A DNA stretch of 64,000 nt from Polyangium spumosum. GTDB taxonomy: Bacteria > Myxococcota_A > Polyangia > Polyangiales > Polyangiaceae. The notes under the pieces are model-generated. The model was not told the origin of the DNA, did no database searches, and saw nothing but the letters and a program-made list of their open reading frames with translations. Of this stretch, positions 25,478-34,071 are shown piece by piece. The position numbers were made by a program, and so were the translations under genes. The stretch's first letter is position 1, and each line of letters opens with the position of its first letter. Location: contig NZ_WJIE01000008.1 in assembly GCF_009649845.1 (NCBI RefSeq), positions 1-64,000 of the forward strand, in the 5' to 3' direction.

Positions 25478-26905
25478 TCACCCCGCCGGCGCCTCCGCCC
25501 CCAGCGCCTCCCCCATTCGACGAATCGCCGCGACCTTCGCCTCGAAGGGCCCCCAGTCGTCGTGCGCGTCGATCGCGTGCCATATCGACTCGATCTCGTC
25601 GATGAGCAACGAGCACGGCCCGTCGCCCTGGAAATACGGGTGCGAGAGCGCCTCGGGGCGGGCGGGCGCATAGAGGTCGATGAGGCTCCGCAGCGCGTCG
25701 AATCGTTCACCTTGGTAAAACCGCGCGGCCTCGCTCGCCCGGGCCCGCGCCTCGCTCGCGGCGCCGCCGTACCAGTCGAAGAAGAATGGGTCGAAGGGGG
25801 CCCCGCTCTCCTCCAGGAAGAGCTCGATCGCCTCCGTCAGGCTCGCGTCGATGTCGGGATCCGAGGGCGAGAGGCCCATCCGGGAGAGGAACGCGGCCGA
25901 GCGCGCCTCGCGCAGCGCCGGCTCGAACGCGCGCACGGCCGGGGCGAACGCGGCCTGGGGGGCCACGAGGCGCAACGCGTCGGCGAGGCGCGTCAGGTTG
26001 ACCGCCACGGCGCGCGCCTGCTGCCCGAAGGCATAGAGGCCCGTGTGATCGAAATAGGCGGCGATGAACGAGGGATCGAGCGTGGGCAAGAACCGGTACG
26101 GGCCATAATCGAAGCTCTCGCCCGTGATGTTCATGTTGTCGCTGTTCAGGACGCCGTGGACGAACCCCGCGGCGCTCCAGCGCGCGACGAGCCGGGCCGA
26201 GCGCCGCGCCACCGCCTCGACGAACCGGACGGCCGGCTCGGCGCCTCCGGCCGCCTCGGGCACGTAATGGGTGACGCAGAAATCGAGCAGCTTCGACAGG
26301 CGCGCCGCGTCGCGGTGATAGGCGTGCCGCTGGAACGTGCCGAAGCGGATGTGGCCGTGCGAGAGGCGGACGAGGACGGACGAGCGGGTGGGGGAGGGTT
26401 CGTCGCCGCGGAACAAAGCCTCGTGGGTCTCGAACAGGGAGAACGCCTTCGACGTGGGCACGGCGAGCGCCTCCAGCATCTCCGCGGCGAGGACCTCGCG
26501 CACGCCGCCCTTCAGCGTGAGGCGCCCGTCGCCGCCGCGCGACCAGGGCGTCGTCCCGCTGCCCTTCGTGCCGAAATCGAGCAGCCTTCCGTCCTCGGGA
26601 TCCTCGAGCTGGGCCAGGAGAAACCCGCGCCCGTCGCCGAGGTGAGGGTTGTACACGTCGAACTGATGCCCGTGGTAACGCAACGCGAGCGGCGCGGGCA
26701 GGTTGTCCGGCAAGGGCTCGAGGCGCGCGAAGTGACGCTCCCATGCCTCCGCGTCGAGCTCGCCCAGGCCGAGGCGGCTGGCCCAGCGCTGGTTACGAAA
26801 GCGGAGCGTGCGGGCGGGGAAACGGGCGGGCGCGACGACGTCGGCGAAGCCTTCGCCGAGCGACGAAATCCGGGGGGAGGGGCGGTAGCGGGGGGGGAGG
26901 GGCAT
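25478..26905 (-). CDS. selO: Protein adenylyltransferase SelO (YdiU family)
   Basis: A pseudokinase-fold enzyme that transfers AMP to Ser/Thr/Tyr of target proteins, linked to redox stress in characterised members. The 475-residue product matches the family in order: LRYHGHQFDVYNPHLGDGRG, FGTKGSGTTPWSRGGDGRLT (nucleotide-binding Lys and Arg), HGVLNSDNMNITGESFDYGP (metal Asn/Asp) and FDHTGLYAFGQQ. The C-terminal selenocysteine of eukaryotic SelO is absent, as in most bacteria. It is divergent from the M17 aminopeptidase gene. Confidence 0.95.
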   Translation of the reverse strand: MPLPPRYRPSPRISSLGEGFADVVAPARFPARTLRFRNQRWASRLGLGELDAEAWERHFARLEPLPDNLPAPLALRYHGHQFDVYNPHLGDGRGFLLAQLEDPEDGRLLDFGTKGSGTTPWSRGGDGRLTLKGGVREVLAAEMLEALAVPTSKAFSLFETHEALFRGDEPSPTRSSVLVRLSHGHIRFGTFQRHAYHRDAARLSKLLDFCVTHYVPEAAGGAEPAVRFVEAVARRSARLVARWSAAGFVHGVLNSDNMNITGESFDYGPYRFLPTLDPSFIAAYFDHTGLYAFGQQARAVAVNLTRLADALRLVAPQAAFAPAVRAFEPALREARSAAFLSRMGLSPSDPDIDASLTEAIELFLEESGAPFDPFFFDWYGGAASEARARASEAARFYQGERFDALRSLIDLYAPARPEALSHPYFQGDGPCSLLIDEIESIWHAIDAHDDWGPFEAKVAAIRRMGEALGAEAPAG

Positions 26906-26962
26906 AGGAAATCGGAAGTCCTTTAGGCCACCTCTGCGCGGCTGGCCAGCGCAAGCGTGCGA

Positions 26963-26978
26963 GCGGGGCTCGCCCCGC
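26963..26978. promoter_or_regulatory. Inverted repeat in the selO/aminopeptidase divergent region
   Basis: GCGGGGC (26963-26969) and GCCCCGC (26972-26978) with a 2-base centre lie between the divergent starts at 26905 and 27020. A shared operator is possible, but GC-only palindromes are common in this genome. Confidence 0.25.
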
Positions 26979-27019
26979 GGTTGCGACGCCGTAGCTGCAT
27001 CCTCTAGGATGGGGCCCTC

Positions 27020-28573
27020 ATGTCCTCCTACGATCCGCCGTTGCTCCTCGGTCAACCCGAGGACGCGCTCGCCCAAGGCTCGCTCGAAGGCCTGCCTTTT
27101 GATGCCCTGGTCCTCGTCGCGCCTTCGCCGCTCAGCTCACGCGGCGGCGCGTTCACGGGCCCCGTCTCCGCGGCGCTCGCGTGCGCGCTCAAGGCCGACG
27201 CGGCGCTCGATCGAGGCCCGCGGCCCCCCGCGGTGATCGCGGCGCCCGGGCTGCCGGGAGGGCGCCTCGTGGTGGTGCCGATGGGCCCGCTCGGCGAGGA
27301 CACGGACGACGTGCGCAGCGTGGCCGAGGCCGTGGCCGCGGGGACGAGCCGGGCGGTCGACGCGGGCGCGACGAGGCCGCTCGTGTGGGTACAAGCGCCG
27401 TCGGGGCCGCGGTTTTCGCGTGCGCGGGAAGTCGCAGCGCTCGCGGCGCTTGGCAGCCAGTGGGCGCCGGTCGAGGCGCGCGAGGCGGGCAAGGCGCCGC
27501 GCACCGCCTCTGCCGTCGGCGTGGTGGGCCTCGACGAGGCGCGGGCCCGGTCCTTGTCGGCGATCGACCATGGCCGCGCGCTCTGCCGCGACATCGCGGG
27601 CACGGAGCCCGAGCGTATGGCGCCGCGGCGTATCGCGGAGCTCTGCGAGATCGCGTTCCGCGGCACGGGCGTCGCGGTCTCCGTGGAGCACGACGTGTCG
27701 GGGTATCCGCTGATCGCGGCCGTCGCGCGGGCTTCGATGCGGGTCGAGCGTCACCGGCCGTGCGTCGTGCGCCTCTCGTACACGCCCGAGGCGCCGGCGT
27801 CGCGGACGGTGGTGCTCGTGGGCAAGGGCGTCACGTACGACACGGGGGGCGCGGATCTGAAGACGGACGGGCACATGGCGGGCATGTCGCGCGACAAGGG
27901 CGGCGCGGGCGCGGTCGCGGGGCTCGTCCTGGCGGCGGCGCTGCTCAAGGTGCCGGTGCGCGTGGTGGGGCTGCTGGGGCTCGTGCGGAACAACGTGGGC
28001 GACGAGGCGTTCGTGAGCGACGAGATCATCCGGGCGCGCTCGGGGGTGCGGGTGCGTATCGGGAACACGGACGCCGAGGGGCGGCTCGTGCTCTCGGATC
28101 TCCTGGCGGAGGCGAAGTCGATCGCGGAGCGGGCGCCGTCGCCGACGGTGCTCTCGGTCGCGACGCTCACGGGCCACGTGTACCGCGCGTACGGGCCGTA
28201 CGTGGGTGCGATCGGCAATGGTTCGGCGCAACGCGCGGGGACGCTGGAGCTCCTGGATCGGCTGGGCGAGGCGTGGGGCGAGCCCCTGGAGCGGTCGCGC
28301 CCGCGGCGGGAGGATTATTCGTTCGTGGCGCCGCGATCGAGCGCGGAGGACGTGGTGAGCTCGAACCGGCTCGCGTCGGTGAACACGCCGCGGGGGCATC
28401 AGTTCCCGTTTGCGTTCCTCGATATCGCGTCGGGGCTGCGGGGCGAGAAGATCCCGTTCGTGCACCTCGACATCGGCGGCGTGGTGGTCGATCCGCCGGA
28501 CTGGCAATTCGGCCGGCCGACGGGGAGCCCGGTGGCGATGTTGACGGCGTTTTTGGGGCAGCCGGCGGAGTGA
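27020..28573 (+). CDS. pepA: M17 leucyl aminopeptidase
   Basis: A cytoplasmic di-metal exopeptidase that removes N-terminal residues, preferring Leu. The 517-residue product has the metal and catalytic set: VGKGVTYDTGG (Lys and Asp), ADLKTDGH (catalytic Lys), MSRDKGGAG (Asp, in place of the usual KxDM context) and the invariant NTDAEGRL (Asp, Glu, Arg). The N-terminal domain is divergent, as is usual. Its stop is followed almost at once by the 43-bp tandem array. Confidence 0.93.
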   Translation: MSSYDPPLLLGQPEDALAQGSLEGLPFDALVLVAPSPLSSRGGAFTGPVSAALACALKADAALDRGPRPPAVIAAPGLPGGRLVVVPMGPLGEDTDDVRSVAEAVAAGTSRAVDAGATRPLVWVQAPSGPRFSRAREVAALAALGSQWAPVEAREAGKAPRTASAVGVVGLDEARARSLSAIDHGRALCRDIAGTEPERMAPRRIAELCEIAFRGTGVAVSVEHDVSGYPLIAAVARASMRVERHRPCVVRLSYTPEAPASRTVVLVGKGVTYDTGGADLKTDGHMAGMSRDKGGAGAVAGLVLAAALLKVPVRVVGLLGLVRNNVGDEAFVSDEIIRARSGVRVRIGNTDAEGRLVLSDLLAEAKSIAERAPSPTVLSVATLTGHVYRAYGPYVGAIGNGSAQRAGTLELLDRLGEAWGEPLERSRPRREDYSFVAPRSSAEDVVSSNRLASVNTPRGHQFPFAFLDIASGLRGEKIPFVHLDIGGVVVDPPDWQFGRPTGSPVAMLTAFLGQPAE

Positions 28574-28577
28574 GGGA

Positions 28578-29050
28578 GAGCGCGCGGCGGAGGTCGAAGG
28601 TGACCTCGAAGGTTGGCTCCGAGGTCCGCGCGGAGCTCGAAGGTAACCCCGAGGGGTGGTTTCGGGTGTCGGGCGGAGTTCGAAAGGAACCTCGGAAGCT
28701 GGCTCCGAGGTCCGCGTGGAGCTCGAAGGTGACCCCGGAGGCAGGTTCCGAGGTCCGCGCGGAGCTCGAAGGTAACCCCGGAGGCTGCTTCCGAGGTCCG
28801 CGCGGAGCTCGAAGGTAACCCCGGAGGCTGCTTCCGAGGTCCGCGCGGAGCTCGAAGGTAACCCCGGAGGCAGGTTCCGAGGTCCGCGCGGAGCTCGAAG
28901 GTAACCCCGGAGGCAGGTTCCAAGGTCCGCGCGGAGCTCGAAGGTAACCCCGGAGGCTGCTTCCGAGGTCCGCGCAGAGTTCGAAGGTAACCCCGGAGGC
29001 TGCTTCCGAGGTCCGCGCGGAGCTCGAAGGTAACCCCGGAGGTTGCCAGC
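28578..29050. repeat. Tandem array, 11 units of 43 bp
   Basis: The unit (starting GAGGTCCGCGCGGAGCTCGA) recurs exactly every 43 bases at 28621, 28664, 28707, 28750, 28793, 28836, 28879, 28922, 28965 and 29008, preceded by one degraded unit at 28578. Units from 28707 on are nearly identical; 28578 and 28664 are worn. Each unit holds the palindrome GGTAACC and an interrupted dyad around TCCGCGCGGA. Because 43 is not a multiple of 3, all frames cycle with a 43-residue repeat, producing long spurious ORFs. There is no variable spacer, so it is not CRISPR. It fills most of the gap between pepA and the P450 gene. Confidence 0.9.
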
Positions 29051-29079
29051 AGCACATTCCCAACCCTTGCAGGAAACCA

Positions 29080-29100
29080 AGGAAACCGGTACAGTTTCCT
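29080..29100 (+). promoter_or_regulatory. Candidate TetR operator before the P450 gene
   Basis: AGGAAAC (29080-29086) and GTTTCCT (29094-29100) form a perfect dyad with a 7-base centre, 20 bases before the P450 start. An extra direct half-site AGGAAACC lies at 29071. The size and position fit a TetR-family operator, and a TetR gene is the next gene in the same operon, so autoregulation is likely. Confidence 0.5.
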
Positions 29101-29120
29101 GAGTTCCCACGGAGGCCCCC

Positions 29121-30449
29121 ATGACCTTGCCTGCCGGCCCTCGCGTCCCTGCGCTCCCCGTGCTCGGGATCGCGCGTGATACGAAGCGTTTTTTCCTCGA
29201 AAGCTCCCGTCGTTACGGCGATCCCTTCACGCTCCCGCTCCCTACGGGTACGGTCGTCGCCACCGGCGATCCCGAGGGGATCCGCGAGATATTCACCGCC
29301 GATCCCGCCCTGTTCACCCCTTATGCGGTCCTCCCGCTCGAGCCCGTCGTCGGCCGGCATTCGGTCCTCCTGCTCGACGGCGCGCGCCACCGCCGCGAGC
29401 GCAAGCTGCTCACCCCGCCTTTTCACGGCGATCGCATGCGCGCTTATGGCGAGCTCATGGCGAACATCACCCTGCGCAATGCGGCCGCGCTCCCGCCGGG
29501 CGCCGCGTTCAAGGCGCAGGACCTCACCCAGGACGTCTCGCTCGAGGTCATCATCGAGGCCGTCTTCGGCGTGCGTGATCCCGCGCGCGTCGCGCTCTTC
29601 CGCGAGGTGATCGTCGGCTACATCGAGGCGTACACGCCGCCGCTCATGATGACGACGCTCCTGCGTCGCTCCTTCGGCGGGCTCGGGCCCTGGGCGCGTT
29701 TCCAGCGGTTCTCCGGGCGTTTTCACGCCCTCATCGCCGAGGAGATCACGGCGCGGCGCGCGAGCGGCGAGGTCCGCGAGGACATCCTGAGCCTCCTGCT
29801 CTCCGTGCGCGACGAGGACGGGCGGCCGATGTCCGACGAGGAGATCGACGACGAGCTGCGCACCATGCTCATCGCCGGCCACGAGACGACGGCCATCGGG
29901 ATGGCCTGGGCGCTCGACGCGATTCATCGCGATTCGCGGATCCGCGATCGGCTCCTCGATGAAATCGGCGCGCTCGGCCCCGCGCCCTCGCCTGAGGCGC
30001 TCGCGAGGTTGCCTTATCTCTCGGCCGTCTGCGACGAGGCGCTCCGCATTCATCCCGTGGTCGGGATGGTCTCGCGCAAGCTGCTCGCGCCCTTCACGCT
30101 CCGCGGGCGGGAGCTCTCGCCCGGGATCGGCGTGATGGCCGCGATCGTGCTCGTGCACAATCACCCCGCCATTTACCCCGACGCGGACGTGTTCCGGCCC
30201 GAGCGATTCCTCGAGCGCAAGTTCACGCCTTTCGAATACCTGCCTTTTGGCGGCGGCGCGCGGCGGTGCCTCGGGGCGGCGTTCGCGCTCTACGAGATGA
30301 AGATCGTGCTCGGGACGTTGCTCTCGGCGCACCGCTTCCAGATCGTCTCCTCGACGCCGCCGCGTGTCGTTCGCCGCAACGTGACCCTCGGCCCCTCCGA
30401 GGGCGCGCCGCTCCGGCACCTCGGCCCCGTCCGTCGGGCGGTCGCGTGA
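29121..30449 (+). CDS. Cytochrome P450
   Basis: A soluble heme-thiolate monooxygenase of 442 residues. The I-helix oxygen-activation motif AGHETTAIGMAWAL, the K-helix ExxR (CDEALRIHP) and the heme-binding loop FGGGARRCLGAAFA with its Cys ligand are all present. The family resembles CYP110/CYP4-like bacterial P450s. The start at 29121 follows GGAGG. It is translationally coupled to a TetR regulator (GTGA overlap), suggesting substrate-induced expression. No ferredoxin or reductase gene is adjacent and the substrate is unknown. Confidence 0.95.
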   Translation: MTLPAGPRVPALPVLGIARDTKRFFLESSRRYGDPFTLPLPTGTVVATGDPEGIREIFTADPALFTPYAVLPLEPVVGRHSVLLLDGARHRRERKLLTPPFHGDRMRAYGELMANITLRNAAALPPGAAFKAQDLTQDVSLEVIIEAVFGVRDPARVALFREVIVGYIEAYTPPLMMTTLLRRSFGGLGPWARFQRFSGRFHALIAEEITARRASGEVREDILSLLLSVRDEDGRPMSDEEIDDELRTMLIAGHETTAIGMAWALDAIHRDSRIRDRLLDEIGALGPAPSPEALARLPYLSAVCDEALRIHPVVGMVSRKLLAPFTLRGRELSPGIGVMAAIVLVHNHPAIYPDADVFRPERFLERKFTPFEYLPFGGGARRCLGAAFALYEMKIVLGTLLSAHRFQIVSSTPPRVVRRNVTLGPSEGAPLRHLGPVRRAVA

Positions 30450-31054
30450 CGGTCGAGGCGGAGGTGAAGCTCCGCATCCTCGCCGCCGCGCGCCGGCTCT
30501 TTTTTGCGTACGGCTTCGGTCGCGTCACGATGGACGAGATCGCCTCCGAGCTCGCCATGAGCAAGAAGACGCTCTACCGCCATTTCGCGAGCAAAGAGGT
30601 GCTCTGCGAGGCGGTCATCGACGCGTCGTTCTCGGCGATCGACGGCGACCTCGCGGGCGTGCTCGGCGACGGGGCGCTCTCGTTCGAGGACAAGCTCGAG
30701 CGCTTCATGCGTATCGTGGCGGCGGGTTACGAAGAGGCGCGCGGGCCGCTGCTCAGCGATCTGCAGCGCGACGCGCCGTCGCTCTGGGCCCGCGTCGAGC
30801 AATGGAGGCAGAAGGTCGTCCACACGCGCACGCGCGCGCTCTTCGCCGCGGGCAAACGCGCGGGCGTGTTCCGGCCCGACATCCCCGAGGATCTCGTCGT
30901 CCGCGTCGTGATCGGCAATGCGCAGAACGTCCTCCGCCCCGACGTGCTCTCCGCGCTCGGGATGAGCTTCCCCGAGGCGTTCGCCCATTGCAAGGCCGTC
31001 CTCCTCGACGGGATCCGCGCCCGGGACGGGGACGCGCGCGGCGTGAAGGTTTGA
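30446..31054 (+). CDS. TetR-family transcriptional regulator
   Basis: A 202-residue repressor. The N-terminal helix-turn-helix reads LAAARRLFFAYGFGRVTMDE followed by MSKKTLYRHFASKEVL, and the C-terminal part is a helical ligand-binding domain. The start is GTG 30446, overlapping the P450 stop by 4 bases. It probably controls the P450 through the dyad at 29080..29100. Confidence 0.92.
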   Translation: MTVEAEVKLRILAAARRLFFAYGFGRVTMDEIASELAMSKKTLYRHFASKEVLCEAVIDASFSAIDGDLAGVLGDGALSFEDKLERFMRIVAAGYEEARGPLLSDLQRDAPSLWARVEQWRQKVVHTRTRALFAAGKRAGVFRPDIPEDLVVRVVIGNAQNVLRPDVLSALGMSFPEAFAHCKAVLLDGIRARDGDARGVKV

Positions 31055-31081
31055 TCCTCCCGGAGCAGGGCGCCCTCGCTT

Positions 31082-31124
31082 GCGCGAATCGCGTCACGGT
31101 GACGCCGATTTGCGCAATTCGCGC
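31082..31124 (+). terminator. Nested hairpin after the P450-tetR operon
   Basis: The inner stem GCGTCAC (31091-31097)/GTGACGC (31099-31105) has a one-base centre and is enclosed by GCGCGAAT (31082-31089)/ATTCGCGC (31117-31124). It lies between the tetR stop and the S37 peptidase start. It could be a terminator or an operator; the one-base centre favours a DNA-binding site for the inner part. Confidence 0.4.
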
Positions 31125-31215
31125 AGGGGAGCTGCGCGACATGCGCAGCGGCGGGCGCGCGTGACCTCTCGGCGAAGCGAAACTCCCGGGCACGGCGATT
31201 GCCAGATGGATTCGT

Positions 31216-32673
31216 ATGGACTTTCGACGAATCCGTACTTTTCCCGTGGCCACGATCCTCCTCGCTCTCGGCGTCGCCGCTTGTGGTGACGCCTCCTCGC
31301 CGGACGAGGACGTCGCCGCCGCGCAATCCGCCGTGAATGACGAGCTCCTCGCCGGGCTCGCGACGATCCCCGGGCTCACGGTGGTCAGCGAGAACCCCTC
31401 GACCATCCCGGGGGCGCGTTTCCTCGTGCTCCGATTCGAGCAGCCCGTGGATCACCACGACCCGCAAGGGCCACGCTTCACGCAGAAGATCGCCCTCGTG
31501 CACCGCTCCTTCGACGCGCCCATGTCGATGCTCACTGGAGGTTACTCCGTCTGGACGGGGCGGCAGGTCGAGAGCGAGCTCACGACCGCGCTCGGGGCCA
31601 ATCAGATCTACGTCGAGCACCGCTACTACGGCGAATCCGTGCCCGCGGGCCCGGCGTACGAGCACCTGAACATCCAGCAGGCCGCCAGCGACATTCACCG
31701 GATCGTGCAGGCGATGAGGCCGGTTTACACGGACCGCTGGATCTCCAACGGCAGCAGCAAGGGCGGCATGACCTCGATCTACCATCGTTACTATTATCCG
31801 GACGACGTGGACGGCACGGTCGCGTACGTGTCGCCGTCCACCTATTCGGACAGGGATCCGCGGTACGTCAAGTTCATTCGCAATGTGGGGACACCGGAGC
31901 TCCGGGCGAGGTTGATCGCCTTCCAGCGCGAGCTCCTGAAGCGGCGCGACACGCTCGTGCCGATGATGCAGGCGGGGGTCGCTCAATGGGGCCTCACCTA
32001 TGACGTCGTGGGCGCCGATCGGGCCTTCGAGTTCGGCGCCCTGGAGGCCTCGTTTTTCTTCTGGCAGTTCTGCCCCCTGGAGGTCTGCGAGCCCCTCCTC
32101 CCGGAGCCCACCGCGAGCGACGCGGAGCTCATCGACTTCTACATCAACTGGCTCGGCGCGCCCTTCAACTACGACGACGACACCATCAACATCCATTACG
32201 GGCCGTATTTCTATCAATCGGCCACCCAGCTCGGCCACCCGCGCTTCGACGAGGCTCCTTTGAAGGACCTCTTGCGATATCCGGGGGAGGACCTGGCGAG
32301 AAACCTCACGCCCGTGCCGGTGACGATCCCCTTCTCGCACGGGCTCATGCCGCTGATCGAAGCGCGGACGCGGGCGCACGGCGAGCGGATGCTCTTCATC
32401 TACGGCGAATACGATCCCTGGAGCACGAGCAAGTTCGAGGGCAGGGCGAAAAACGACTCCTTCCAGTACGTCGTGCCCGGCGGGTGGCACGGCGTGAGGA
32501 TCGCGCATCTGCCCGAGGACGAGCGACTCCACGCGATGAGCCGCATTTTCGAATGGGCCGACGTGCCCTTTGATCCCTCGGTCTTCCAGGCGGCGGCGTC
32601 GCCCGCCTCGCTCGCGCCGGAGCCCGTGGACGACGAGCTCCCGGGGCCCTTCTCGCGCCTGCCGCCGCGCTGA
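31216..32673 (+). CDS. S37-family (PS-10) tripeptidyl aminopeptidase-like lipoprotein
   Basis: A 485-residue exported peptidase: lipobox LGVAAC (Cys23), then the S37 pattern with VEHRYYGES, the nucleophile in NGSSKGGMTSIYH, DDVDGTVAYVSP, and a C-terminal LFIYGEYDPWS (Asp) and VPGGWHGVRIAHLP (His). Characterised Streptomyces relatives remove tripeptides from protein N-termini outside the cell. It is a stand-alone gene. The N-terminal signal fixes the start. Confidence 0.88.
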   Translation: MDFRRIRTFPVATILLALGVAACGDASSPDEDVAAAQSAVNDELLAGLATIPGLTVVSENPSTIPGARFLVLRFEQPVDHHDPQGPRFTQKIALVHRSFDAPMSMLTGGYSVWTGRQVESELTTALGANQIYVEHRYYGESVPAGPAYEHLNIQQAASDIHRIVQAMRPVYTDRWISNGSSKGGMTSIYHRYYYPDDVDGTVAYVSPSTYSDRDPRYVKFIRNVGTPELRARLIAFQRELLKRRDTLVPMMQAGVAQWGLTYDVVGADRAFEFGALEASFFFWQFCPLEVCEPLLPEPTASDAELIDFYINWLGAPFNYDDDTINIHYGPYFYQSATQLGHPRFDEAPLKDLLRYPGEDLARNLTPVPVTIPFSHGLMPLIEARTRAHGERMLFIYGEYDPWSTSKFEGRAKNDSFQYVVPGGWHGVRIAHLPEDERLHAMSRIFEWADVPFDPSVFQAAASPASLAPEPVDDELPGPFSRLPPR

Positions 32674-32686
32674 CGCCCTGCTTTCG

Positions 32687-33598
32687 TCACCGGAGCGGCC
32701 GCGCGGCGAGGTCCTCGGCGAGCTTTCGTAGCGCCGCGTCCCGCGGGTGGCCCTCGCGCCACACGAGCCGGAACCAGTCGATCGGCAGCTTCACGCGGGG
32801 CAGGATCGGCAGGAGCCGGCCGCGCCGGAGATCCTCCTTCACGAAATAATGCGGCAGCACCGCGACCCCCGCTCCCGCGAGGGCGCGCAGCCGCACGGCG
32901 CCTATCGTGCCGAGATATTCGACGCGGCGGAAGGCCCAGTCCTCACCTCCGGGGCGCGTGTCCAGGAAGTAGCGGAAGAGCGGCAGATCGCGGTGCACAT
33001 CGAGCAGCGTAAACGCTGCGCAATCGTCCCGGCGCGCGAGGGGGCGGCACGCGAGGAGCCGCCGTTCTCCCACGAAGACGTATCGCTCCTCGTGCAGGCG
33101 CGCATAGGAGAACCCTGCGTCCGAGAGGCGCGCGCTCGAGATGAAGGCGTCGATCACGTCACGTTGCGCCTGCCGGACGAGGTCCGGCGTGTCGCCGAAA
33201 GAGAGGTGGATCCTGCGCTCGGGGCGCGCCGCTTCGAGCGCGTCGAGCGCCGGGACGAGCCAGCTCAAGCCGAGCTCGAAGCGCGTGCCGATCGTGAGCT
33301 CGTACGGCATCGGCGCGCCGTCCTCGCGCCGCGCGACCTCGCCGCACCGGCGCGCTTGATCGAGGCAACGTTGCGCCTCCGGCACGAGGCGTTCGCCCGC
33401 AGCGGTGAGCGCGACGCGGCGGGTCGTGCGGTCGAACAGGGAGGCGCCGAGCGTGTCCTCCAGGCGCTGGATGCGATCGCTGAACGCCGCGGGCGACAGC
33501 GCGACCGCGCGCGCGGCCACGCGAAAGCTCAGGTGACGCGCCGCGGCCAGAAAACAGCGGAGCGATTCGAGGTCGGGGAGGCGAGGGATGTCGGTCAT
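32687..33598 (-). CDS. LysR-family transcriptional regulator
   Basis: A 303-residue regulator: an N-terminal winged helix (LRCFLAAARHLSFRVAARAV; ALSPAAFSDRIQRLEDTLG) and a periplasmic-binding-protein-like effector domain. It is divergent from the 33685 lipoprotein gene, and a perfect 9-bp dyad with T-N11-A character (33597..33619) overlaps its start codon, which is consistent with autorepression. Its inducer is unknown. Confidence 0.92.
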   Translation of the reverse strand: MTDIPRLPDLESLRCFLAAARHLSFRVAARAVALSPAAFSDRIQRLEDTLGASLFDRTTRRVALTAAGERLVPEAQRCLDQARRCGEVARREDGAPMPYELTIGTRFELGLSWLVPALDALEAARPERRIHLSFGDTPDLVRQAQRDVIDAFISSARLSDAGFSYARLHEERYVFVGERRLLACRPLARRDDCAAFTLLDVHRDLPLFRYFLDTRPGGEDWAFRRVEYLGTIGAVRLRALAGAGVAVLPHYFVKEDLRRGRLLPILPRVKLPIDWFRLVWREGHPRDAALRKLAEDLAARPLR

Positions 33599-33619
33599 CG
33601 TTCGGTCGCTCCGAACGAT
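33597..33619. promoter_or_regulatory. LysR operator-like dyad at the regulator start codon
   Basis: ATCGTTCGG (33597-33605) and CCGAACGAT (33611-33619) are perfect inverted repeats with a 5-base centre, containing a T-N11-A core (33602/33614). It lies between divergent genes and overlaps the LysR ATG. Confidence 0.55.
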
Positions 33620-33684
33620 ACAGTATCAAAAGTTCCGATTCACAGGACGTTCGAGGGAGCGCATGCTCTGACGCGAGGGATGCG

Positions 33685-34071
33685 ATGAACATCGAAAAAC
33701 TTTTTCATGTCCTGGTCATGGGCGGCGCGGCGGTTGGTCTCGCTGCGTGCAACCACGCGAGCGACGAGGGGAGCGGCGGCGAAGCCGGCGCGGCCAGCAG
33801 CACGAACGACGGCAATGGCGGGGGAGGGACGGGCGGCGCGGGCGGCGCGGGCGGCGCGGGGGGCGCAAGCGCGACGACGGGGAGCGGCGGCGCGGGCGGC
33901 GAGGCCGGCGCGGGCGGCGGGAGCAACCTCGAATGCACGCCGACGCCCGGCGACCTGGCCGATCCGTGCGGCTGCCCGTGCTGCTGGGCCAACGATTGCC
34001 TCAATACGGAGCCGTGCTGCGCAGCCCTCTGCGATGCGGGCAACGCCGGGGCGGGCTGCTGCGGTGGTTGA
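33685..34071 (+). CDS. Small Gly-spacer, Cys-rich lipoprotein
   Basis: A 128-residue lipoprotein (lipobox GLAAC, Cys22), with about 60 residues dominated by GGAGGAGG repeats and then a compact Cys-rich end (CGCPCCWANDCLNTEPCCAA) carrying about a dozen cysteines. Its 3' end overlaps the start of the ferritin-like gene by 8 bases, so the two are probably co-expressed. The Cys-rich end could bind metal or form disulphides. Confidence 0.75.
   Translation: MNIEKLFHVLVMGGAAVGLAACNHASDEGSGGEAGAASSTNDGNGGGGTGGAGGAGGAGGASATTGSGGAGGEAGAGGGSNLECTPTPGDLADPCGCPCCWANDCLNTEPCCAALCDAGNAGAGCCGG

Noticed and set aside
28578-29050. CRISPR array
   Set aside because: Units are contiguous and identical with no variable spacers, and no cas genes are seen; the same applies to 47489-47720.
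28167-30419. 750-aa minus-strand ORF with repeated 43-residue motifs
   Set aside because: Its repeats arise because a 43-bp DNA unit cycles through frames; it also runs antisense through pepA and the P450 gene.
33707-34063. N-terminal 119 codons of the 33707 frame as part of the ferritin-like protein
   Set aside because: This stretch is a frame-shadow of the lipoprotein gene; the ferritin helices begin after GTG 34064.
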